Below, in pieces: positions 6,458 through 11,554 of a stretch of 11,554 bases of DNA; position 1 is the stretch's first letter; each line of letters begins with the position of its first letter. A program made the position numbers and the translations under genes. Under the pieces are notes generated by a model, which was not told the origin of the DNA, did no database searches, and saw only the letters and a program-made list of their open reading frames with translations. Source of the stretch: an uncultured Oscillospiraceae bacterium (GTDB lineage: Bacteria; Bacillota_A; Clostridia; Oscillospirales; Oscillospiraceae); the NCBI GenBank assembly GCA_934589325.1, contig CAKTNU010000033.1:1-11554 (forward strand). The letters are read 5' to 3'.

Positions 6458-6486
6458 ATTATATTCAGGAGCCGCTCCGATGATAA
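6458..6486 (-). promoter_or_regulatory. Promoter of the small-protein operon with dyad in the spacer
   Basis: On the minus strand TTATCA (6486-6481, 4 of 6) is followed after 17 bases by a perfect TATAAT (6463-6458). The start would be near 6451 and the leader about 16 bases. An 11-bp palindrome, GGAGC-C-GCTCC (6468-6478), fills the middle of the spacer. Confidence 0.65.
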
Positions 6487-6511
6487 TAGATAACATAGGA
6501 GGATACACACA

Positions 6512-6982
6512 ATGAAAGCAGCCGTTTTTGCAGACACCCATGCCAACACCGCGCTTATGGTCGAGGCTGTGGGGCGCTGCCGCCCCGATCTCATCATACA
6601 TCTCGGGGACTATTCCCGTGACACTGCCGTGCTGCGTGAGCGTTTCCCGGAGATCCCACTGTATTCCGTCCGCGGGAACTGCGACATAGCCTCCGATTCC
6701 CCCGACACCGATATAGTTCCGCTCGGTCCGGTAAAAGCATTCATCTGCCACGGTCATACCTACGGCGTGGACTACGGCCGTACTGATTCGCTGGTCTATG
6801 CCGCGCAGGAGGCAGGGGCGAAGATAGCCATGTTCGGCCATACGCACGAGGCATATTACGGAGAGGCCGGCGGCGTGAAGCTGCTGAATCCAGGCACTGC
6901 GGGCAAGGGGCATAAGCTGACTTGGGCGACCGTTGAGGTGTTCGACAACGGCGGCATAGCCTGCGAGATAAAAGACCTGTGA
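6512..6982 (+). CDS. YfcE/MJ0936-type metallophosphoesterase
   Basis: This is a small (156-residue) cytoplasmic calcineurin-like phosphoesterase of the YfcE family, which hydrolyses phosphodiesters or phosphomonoesters with two bound metal ions. All the metal-site motifs are visible: DxH at D8/H10, GD at 32-33, GNCD at 55-58, GH at 81-82 (with H80), and GHTH at 109-112, followed by LNPGT. The start is set by AGGAGG (6497-6502), 9 bases before the ATG. In many Firmicutes a homologous gene (ysnB-like) follows rdgB/rph; that context is absent here. The gene is divergent from the small-protein operon across only 77 bases. Its true substrate is unknown. Confidence 0.93.
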   Translation: MKAAVFADTHANTALMVEAVGRCRPDLIIHLGDYSRDTAVLRERFPEIPLYSVRGNCDIASDSPDTDIVPLGPVKAFICHGHTYGVDYGRTDSLVYAAQEAGAKIAMFGHTHEAYYGEAGGVKLLNPGTAGKGHKLTWATVEVFDNGGIACEIKDL

Positions 6983-7093
6983 GCTGAAAGTGTCGGCCCG
7001 GTGTTCATCTGCATTTCTTAAGAATGAAAATTCCCCGGAACTTTTTCCGACGGCAGTGCGTCACAAAATCAGACTACCGAAGGGAGATGCAAG
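6983..7093 (+). other. Non-coding gap before the serpin gene
   Basis: This 111-base gap holds the palindrome TTCTTAAGAA (7015-7024) and a weak 5-bp hairpin (CGGAA/TTCCG, 7036-7049). I see no good terminator and no convincing sigma-A promoter, so the serpin may be read through from the phosphoesterase gene or have an unusual promoter. Confidence 0.35.
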
Positions 7094-8326
7094 ATGAAAA
7101 GTATGTTCTACGCTTCTATATGCCTGCTGCTGGCCGCAGCGGTACTGCTGGGCGGCTGCGGGAGCGCGGCTGCAAGCGAGCTTACGGCCAAGAATGTTGA
7201 AAAAGCCGAGGCAGACCCCGCTGCACTCACCGATGAGGCGAATATCGCAGTCACGGAGCTTGCCCTGCGCCTGCTGAACAGCTGCCCTTCAGAGGGTGAC
7301 CGGCTGATATCCCCGACCTCCATGCTCGCTGCACTTGCGATGACCGCGAATGGAGCCGAGGGTGAAACGCTCAGCCAGCTCGAAGAGCTTTTCGGCATGA
7401 GTGCCGACGAGCTGAACGCGTATATGGCGGCGCTTCTTGCGTCTATGGACGGCAGCAGTCAGCTCCGTTCCGCCTGCTCGATATGGCTGCGTGATGATGA
7501 CGGACTTAAGGTAAACGATGAGTTCATCGGGAAAAACGCCCGCTACTATGACAGCTCTGTATTTACTGCGCCCTTTGACGACAGTACGGCTGACAGCATA
7601 AATTCCTGGGTCAAGAAGAATACCGGCGGCAGGGTCGATAAGATCATTGATCGGATACCCGATGACGCGATGCTGTACCTGATAAATGCAGTCGCGTTTG
7701 ACGCGGAGTGGCGGACCGTCTACACCAAGGATCAGGTCGCCCCCGGGACCTTCACGAACGCAGACGGGGAAGACAAGACGGTTGAGTTCATGGACTCCGA
7801 AGAGCACACCTACATATCGGATGGCAAGGCCAGCGGCTTCGTGAAATACTATCAGAATGGCCGCTATGCGTTTGCTGCGCTGCTGCCGAATACCGGAGCA
7901 GCGCTTGATGAATATATTGCCGGACTTACGGGCGAGGAGCTGCGCGGGATGCTGACCGCGCCGCAGAGCACGACCGTCATCGTCAGCCTGCCGAAGTTTG
8001 ACAGCTCGTGCAGTCTTGAGCTGTCCGATGCACTGATGGCGCTCGGCGTGACGGATGTGTTCGACCCGGATAAGGCCGACCTCAGCGGCATCGGGAGCTT
8101 CGACGGTCTGCCGCTGTATGTCAGCCGCGTACTGCATAAGTGCCATGTCGCGGTCGACGAGCAGGGGACAAAGGCCGGAGCAGCGACCGCGGTAGAAGCC
8201 GCCAGCGGCAGCGCCTTTGTGGAGGATATAAAATACGTCACGCTGAACCGGCCGTTTCTGTATATGATACTTGACTGCAGCACCATGACGCCGATATTTA
8301 TCGGCACCGTGACGGATATCGGATAA
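7094..8326 (+). CDS. Lipoprotein serpin (serine protease inhibitor family I4)
   Basis: This 410-residue protein starts with a lipoprotein signal peptide: a basic start, a hydrophobic core, then LLGGC with the lipidated Cys at 22. It should therefore be anchored on the outer face of the membrane. The rest is a full-length serpin fold: NSCPSEGDRLISPTSMLAAL near the N-terminus, LINAVAFDAEW in the breach region, and a C-terminal NRPFLYMI...TPIFIGTV ending. The reactive-centre hinge is E356-Q-G358-T359-K-A-G-A-A-T365, with small residues at P12-P9, the pattern of inhibitory serpins that trap proteases by loop insertion. Aligned by eye to alpha-1-antitrypsin, P1 is near G372 and P1' S373. This suggests an elastase-like or broad target. 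AGGGAG (7081-7086), 7 bases before the ATG, supports the start. The role (protection against host or gut proteases) is inferred. Confidence 0.93.
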   Translation: MKSMFYASICLLLAAAVLLGGCGSAAASELTAKNVEKAEADPAALTDEANIAVTELALRLLNSCPSEGDRLISPTSMLAALAMTANGAEGETLSQLEELFGMSADELNAYMAALLASMDGSSQLRSACSIWLRDDDGLKVNDEFIGKNARYYDSSVFTAPFDDSTADSINSWVKKNTGGRVDKIIDRIPDDAMLYLINAVAFDAEWRTVYTKDQVAPGTFTNADGEDKTVEFMDSEEHTYISDGKASGFVKYYQNGRYAFAALLPNTGAALDEYIAGLTGEELRGMLTAPQSTTVIVSLPKFDSSCSLELSDALMALGVTDVFDPDKADLSGIGSFDGLPLYVSRVLHKCHVAVDEQGTKAGAATAVEAASGSAFVEDIKYVTLNRPFLYMILDCSTMTPIFIGTVTDIG

Positions 8327-8369
8327 AAAAGTACCGCAGAGAGGTAAATACCTCTCTGCGGTACTTTTT
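8326..8369. terminator. Bidirectional terminator between serpin and lysR
   Basis: A perfect 19-bp stem (8326-8344 with 8351-8369) encloses the loop TAAATA and has A5/T5 ends, so it works in both directions. Its first base is the last base of the serpin stop codon. Confidence 0.93.
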
Positions 8370-8400
8370 GTATGCCTTTACCGACCGATGCGGACGCAGC

Positions 8401-9276
8401 TTATGCCTGCTCCCTGACATACCTGACGACGTAATCGGCGAAGCGCCGTGTCGCGGGACCGGCCTTCTCACCTGCAGCGATGGCAATGCCTATCGTGCGC
8501 TTGGCTTCGGGGACGAGCGGCAGCACGAGCAGATCGTCGTGCCGCCCCTTCAGCAGCAGCTCCGGCATGATGCTTATGCCCAAGCCCTGCTCTACCATTG
8601 CGATGACCGCATAGTCGTCCTTCGTGTAGAAGCGGACGTTCGGCGTTACTCCGGCGGCTTCAAGAGCACGGCGGGCGTCGTGGTCGGAGCTTTTCAGCAG
8701 ACTTATGAACGGCTCCGTCTCACATTCGACGAGCGGAAATTTCGGGTAGCTGGCAAAGCGGCTGTCCTTCGGCAGTATCGCCATGAGCCGATCCTCCATC
8801 AGGGGGATGCACTCGCAGTCGAGCGGGGAGGGGAGATTTACAAAGCCGATATCTACGCTGCCTTCACGGACCCACTGCTCGACGTCGTTGTAGTCGCCGT
8901 TCAGCAGGCGGAAGTCGACGTGGGGATAGTCACGCTGGAACTCCTTGAGCACACCCGGGAGCCAATGCACGGCGACGGATGTAAAGGTACCGATGCGTAC
9001 AAGACCGCTGTCAAGGCCACGTATCGACGCCGTGACCTGACTCAGATGCTCGGCGCTGTTTAAGAGCCCACGCACCGCGGGCAGCAGCCGCTCGCCTTCG
9101 TTCGTCAGCTTCACACCGGCGCGGCTGCGCTTTATCACCGCAAAGCCAAGCTCTTCCTCAAGACTGTTGATGCTGTGGCTCACGGCAGACTGTGTCAGCC
9201 CCAGCTGCGCGGCGGCGGCAGTGAGACTGCCGGCCTCCACCACGCACAGAAATGCCTGATATTTTGCAAGATTCAT
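8401..9276 (-). CDS. LysR-family transcriptional regulator
   Basis: This 291-residue protein has an N-terminal winged helix-turn-helix (about 1-60), with the typical segment SLTAAAAQLGLTQSAVSHSI. A linker helix and a two-lobed effector-binding domain (about 90-291) follow, including GxVRIGTFTSV and GLGISIMPE-type motifs. The start at 9276 is preferred over 9303 because AGAGGAG (9289-9283) lies 6 bases upstream and the protein then begins MNLAKYQAFL, as LysR proteins usually do. It is divergent from the putP-like gene, the classic arrangement of a LysR regulator with its target. The effector is unknown; an amino acid or related compound is a guess from the neighbour. Confidence 0.95.
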   Translation of the reverse strand: MNLAKYQAFLCVVEAGSLTAAAAQLGLTQSAVSHSINSLEEELGFAVIKRSRAGVKLTNEGERLLPAVRGLLNSAEHLSQVTASIRGLDSGLVRIGTFTSVAVHWLPGVLKEFQRDYPHVDFRLLNGDYNDVEQWVREGSVDIGFVNLPSPLDCECIPLMEDRLMAILPKDSRFASYPKFPLVECETEPFISLLKSSDHDARRALEAAGVTPNVRFYTKDDYAVIAMVEQGLGISIMPELLLKGRHDDLLVLPLVPEAKRTIGIAIAAGEKAGPATRRFADYVVRYVREQA

Positions 9277-9282
9277 AGACGG

Positions 9283-9289
9283 CTCCTCT
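9283..9289 (-). promoter_or_regulatory. RBS that sets the lysR start
   Basis: AGAGGAG lies 6 bases before the ATG at 9276 and inside the longer reading frame that begins at 9303, which has no comparable ribosome binding site. Confidence 0.8.
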
Positions 9290-9300
9290 GAATAAATATA

Positions 9301-9340
9301 CATGAATCAAATTCATGTTAATATGAATAAAATTAGATTC
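9301..9340. promoter_or_regulatory. LysR-type operator candidate
   Basis: A perfect palindrome, CATGAAT-CAA-ATTCATG (9301-9317), contains the T-N11-A core typical of LysR sites (T9303, A9315). A second half site ATGAAT at 9323-9328 is exactly 21 bases after the one at 9302-9307 and pairs with ATTC at 9337-9340 as a looser dyad. The palindrome lies within the predicted lysR leader, so it suits autoregulation. It is about 120 bases upstream of the putP start. Confidence 0.65.
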
Positions 9341-9346
9341 GTTTAT

Positions 9347-9374
9347 ATTATAGGCCAAAAACCGCAAAAAGCAA
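9347..9374 (-). promoter_or_regulatory. lysR promoter
   Basis: On the minus strand TTGCTT (9374-9369) is followed after 16 bases by a perfect TATAAT (9352-9347). Transcription would start near 9340, upstream of the palindrome at 9301-9317. Confidence 0.55.
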
Positions 9375-9396
9375 GGAAAAACTGAAGAGAATGATA

Positions 9397-9424
9397 TTGT
9401 TTTTCGCCGGATTTGATATATAAT
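9397..9424 (+). promoter_or_regulatory. putP promoter
   Basis: A perfect TATAAT (9419-9424) is preceded after 16 bases by a weak -35 TTGTTT (9397-9402). The poor -35 fits a promoter that needs an activator such as the divergent LysR protein. The start would be near 9431. Confidence 0.6.
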
Positions 9425-9458
9425 CCCGACTATGTTATGAAAAGCGAGGATAAATATT

Positions 9459-10988
9459 ATGGATTCGGCAATGATCTGGATACTTGCGGCCGTCGTCGTG
9501 TACCTGCTGGGTATGCTGGCGATAGGCTTCAAATACGCAAATAACAGCACCTCCGAGGATTTCTATCTCGGCGGACGTAAGCTCGGCCCAATAGTCACTG
9601 CGATGAGCACCGAGGCCTCGGATATGAGCGCATATCTTCTCATGGGCGTCCCGGGGCTGGCGTTTTTCTGCGGTGTTGCCGAGGCGGGCTGGACAGCTAT
9701 CGGCCTCGCACTGGGCACATATCTGAACTGGCTCATCGTCGCGAAGCGCCTGCGCCGTTACTCGGCAGAGATAAGCGCGATAACCGTGCCCGATTTTCTC
9801 GCCCGCCGCTTCCGCGACAACACAAAGCTTATCGAGACACTCGGTGCGCTCACGGTAATAATTTTCTTCGTTCCTTACACCGCCTCCGGCTTTGCTGCCT
9901 GCGGCAAGCTGTTCAACAGCCTGTTCGGGTTTGACTACACGACCGCCATGGTGATCAGCGCGGCTGTCATCGTGATCTACTGCGCGACAGGCGGCTTTAT
10001 GGCCGCGTCCGTCACGAGTCTTATCCAGGGCATCGTCATGACGGTTGCGCTCATTATAGTACTGTTCTTCGGCATAAACACTGCAGGCGGCTGGGATGCC
10101 GTTATTGAAAATGCAAAGACAATCCCCGGCTATCTGAACTTCTCTGTTTCGACCGATATTCTCACCGGAAAAACCGGCAGCTACAGCCCGCTCATGATAG
10201 TTTCAACGCTGGCTTGGGGGCTAGGCTACTTTGGTATGCCGCACATCCTGCTGCACTTTATGGCCATCGGCAGCGAGGACAAGCTGAATTTCAGCCGCCG
10301 CATAGCGTCTATATGGGTCGTCATCTCGCTGGGTGTCGCGGTCATCATCGGTATTGTCGGCTTCGGAATGGTCAAGGCGGGAGCAATAGCAATGCCCGGC
10401 TCCGAGGCCGAAGCAGAAAACCTTATTGTCAACACGGCGGCGCTCATCTCAGCGCACGGCAGCCTTGCGGCCATTGTCGCAGGTGTTATAATTGCAGGTA
10501 TTCTGGCAGCCACCATGTCCACGGCCGATGCGCAGCTTCTCGCCGCGGCCTCCGGTGTTACGCACAATATTCTCACCGACGTGTTCGGCATAAAGATGAG
10601 CGATAAAAAGACCATGCTCATCGCCCGTATCACTGTCGTCGGAGTTGCGGTCCTCGGCGTGATATTCGCGAGCGATCCTAACAGCTCGATCTTCCGTGTC
10701 GTGTCCTTCGCGTGGGCGGGCTTCGGAGCGACCTTCGGTCCCGTAATGCTGTTCTCGCTGTTCTGGAAGCGCTGCAATAAGTGGGGCGCGATAGCCGGAA
10801 TGTTCTCCGGCGCGGCGATGGTGTTTGTGTGGAAATACTGTGTCGCCCCCATCGGCGGAGTGTTCGGCATTTACGAGCTGCTGCCCGCGTTCGTGATATC
10901 CTGCATGTTTATCGTCGCTGTCAGCCTTCTGACCGGTGAGCCGGACAAGGAAATACAGTCCGAGTTCGAAAAGGTCTGCGCAAAGTAA
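9459..10988 (+). CDS. putP: Sodium/proline symporter (PutP, SSS family)
   Basis: This 509-residue membrane protein has about 13 hydrophobic segments, close to E. coli PutP (502). It belongs to the sodium:solute symporter family and would import proline, or a related solute, with Na+. Seen motifs are SEDFYLGGRKLG (32-43), EASDMSAYLLMG (52-63) with D55 and S57 at the same numbers as the key PutP residues, and AGILAATMSTADAQLL with S354-T355 matching the Na+-binding Ser-Thr pair (340-341 in E. coli). The C-terminal end is short and charged. GAGGA (9446-9450), 8 bases before the ATG, supports the start. It is likely controlled by the divergent LysR regulator. Proline is the best guess for the substrate, but other solutes are possible in this family. 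Confidence 0.9.
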   Translation: MDSAMIWILAAVVVYLLGMLAIGFKYANNSTSEDFYLGGRKLGPIVTAMSTEASDMSAYLLMGVPGLAFFCGVAEAGWTAIGLALGTYLNWLIVAKRLRRYSAEISAITVPDFLARRFRDNTKLIETLGALTVIIFFVPYTASGFAACGKLFNSLFGFDYTTAMVISAAVIVIYCATGGFMAASVTSLIQGIVMTVALIIVLFFGINTAGGWDAVIENAKTIPGYLNFSVSTDILTGKTGSYSPLMIVSTLAWGLGYFGMPHILLHFMAIGSEDKLNFSRRIASIWVVISLGVAVIIGIVGFGMVKAGAIAMPGSEAEAENLIVNTAALISAHGSLAAIVAGVIIAGILAATMSTADAQLLAAASGVTHNILTDVFGIKMSDKKTMLIARITVVGVAVLGVIFASDPNSSIFRVVSFAWAGFGATFGPVMLFSLFWKRCNKWGAIAGMFSGAAMVFVWKYCVAPIGGVFGIYELLPAFVISCMFIVAVSLLTGEPDKEIQSEFEKVCAK

Positions 10989-11004
10989 AAGCTTAAGCAT
11001 TATG

Positions 11005-11042
11005 AATAGACCCGCCATTGCATCTGCAATGGCGGGTCTATT
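11005..11042. terminator. Terminator hairpin between putP and the ferredoxin-like gene
   Basis: A perfect 18-bp stem (11005-11022 with 11025-11042) leaves a nominal 2-base loop (in practice 4 or more). It lies between convergent genes. The T-tract is short on both sides (TATTATAC on the plus strand), so its strength as an intrinsic terminator is uncertain. Confidence 0.75.
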
Positions 11043-11081
11043 ATACTATGTCAGTCAGCGCTGCCGGAAGCACTCTGAGGC

Positions 11082-11554
11082 TCAGACCAATATTTTTCCG
11101 GTGTTGGATATGGTCACGACCTCGAGCGGGATATCCTTTCCGCTGCGCTCGAGCGCGGTCTCGACCATGCGGACGAGCCCGCCGCAGCACGGCACCTGCA
11201 TCCGCGTCACCGTGATGCTGCGAATGTTGTTGAGCTTGAATATCTGATGCAGCTTTTCGCTGTAGTCCACAGCATCTAGCTTGGGACATGCAATAATGAC
11301 AGTGTGTCCGGCGATAAAGCGCTCGTGGAAGCCGGCAAAGGCGTATGCCGTGCAGTCGGCGGCGATGAGCAGGTCGACGCCGTTGAACACCGGCGACACA
11401 GGCGGTACAAGCTTGAGCTGTACCGGCCAGTTACTGAGCCGACTCTCCATCGCCTCCGCTTCTGCAGCAGCGATGCGCGCCTTGTTCTCACGCACGGCGG
11501 CCTCGTCGTACTCTGCGGCTTCGCGCTCGACAAAGCTGATCGCTCCGGCAGGAC
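11082..11554 (-). CDS. Iron-sulfur (dicluster ferredoxin-like) protein, C-terminal part
   Basis: This gene enters from the right edge; 156 codons plus stop are visible. The first residues, PAGAISFVEREAAEYDEAAV, look like the end of a 4Fe-4S motif (C-P-x-G-A-I) with the Cys just outside the window. The rest is a C-terminal domain that I recall in uncharacterised roughly 260-residue 4Fe-4S proteins of anaerobes. It has LSNWPVQLKL (39-48 of the visible part), AADCTAYAF (65-73), IACPKLD (87-93) and VPCCGGLVRMVE (120-131), giving four conserved-looking Cys. The real start lies outside the window; the GTG at 11495 is only internal. Its electron-transfer partner and role are unknown. Confidence 0.85.
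   Translation of the reverse strand, partial: PAGAISFVEREAAEYDEAAVRENKARIAAAEAEAMESRLSNWPVQLKLVPPVSPVFNGVDLLIAADCTAYAFAGFHERFIAGHTVIIACPKLDAVDYSEKLHQIFKLNNIRSITVTRMQVPCCGGLVRMVETALERSGKDIPLEVVTISNTGKILV

Noticed and set aside
7289..8146. 285-codon open frame antisense to the serpin
   Set aside because: Same reason: it is a shadow of the serpin gene, with no ribosome binding site and no motif.
9277..9303. Longer lysR start at 9303
   Set aside because: The extra nine codons cover the ribosome binding site of the better start and part of the operator palindrome.

Overview
The window looks like chromosomal DNA from a moderately GC-rich, endospore-forming Clostridia member, most likely an Oscillospiraceae/Ruminococcaceae-type gut bacterium. 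This is inferred from a YpeB-like spore germination protein, a TagO/WecA-type cell-wall glycosyltransferase, strong AGGAGG-type ribosome binding sites, sigma-A-like promoters, Rho-independent terminators, and small conserved-looking proteins that resemble uncharacterised clostridial families. No tRNA, rRNA, CRISPR array, IS element or phage gene was seen. Genes are compact and nearly every transcription unit ends in a recognisable hairpin.

Layout. (a) 1-35: the first 11 codons of a minus-strand gene leaving the window, with a strong ribosome binding site and a candidate extended -10 promoter. (b) 314-3144: ypeB and gltX (glutamyl-tRNA synthetase), both on the minus strand. They are separated by a hairpin that looks like the gltX terminator and also contains the ypeB Shine-Dalgarno sequence. 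(c) 3297-5415: trpS (tryptophanyl-tRNA synthetase) and a TagO/WecA-family undecaprenyl-phosphate sugar-1-phosphate transferase on the plus strand. They diverge from gltX across a 152-bp region where the two predicted -35 boxes are the same DNA. (d) 5543-6434: a minus-strand operon of three small uncharacterised proteins, the last with a C-terminal hydrophobic hairpin. (e) 6512-8326: a YfcE-type metallophosphoesterase and a lipoprotein serpin on the plus strand. (f) 8401-10988: a LysR-type regulator divergent from a PutP-type sodium/proline symporter, with a perfect T-N11-A palindrome between them. (g) 11082-11554: the C-terminal part of an iron-sulfur (ferredoxin-like) protein, minus strand, cut by the right edge.

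How the genes fit together. Most of the window is housekeeping: two aminoacyl-tRNA synthetases, cell-wall precursor synthesis and a phosphoesterase. Accessory functions are amino-acid uptake under likely LysR control, a cell-surface protease inhibitor, and spore germination. The best candidates for something undescribed are the three-small-protein operon, the lipid-anchored serpin, and the compact regulatory arrangements at gltX/trpS and gltX/ypeB. All functional statements rest on reading motifs by eye; no database search was possible.
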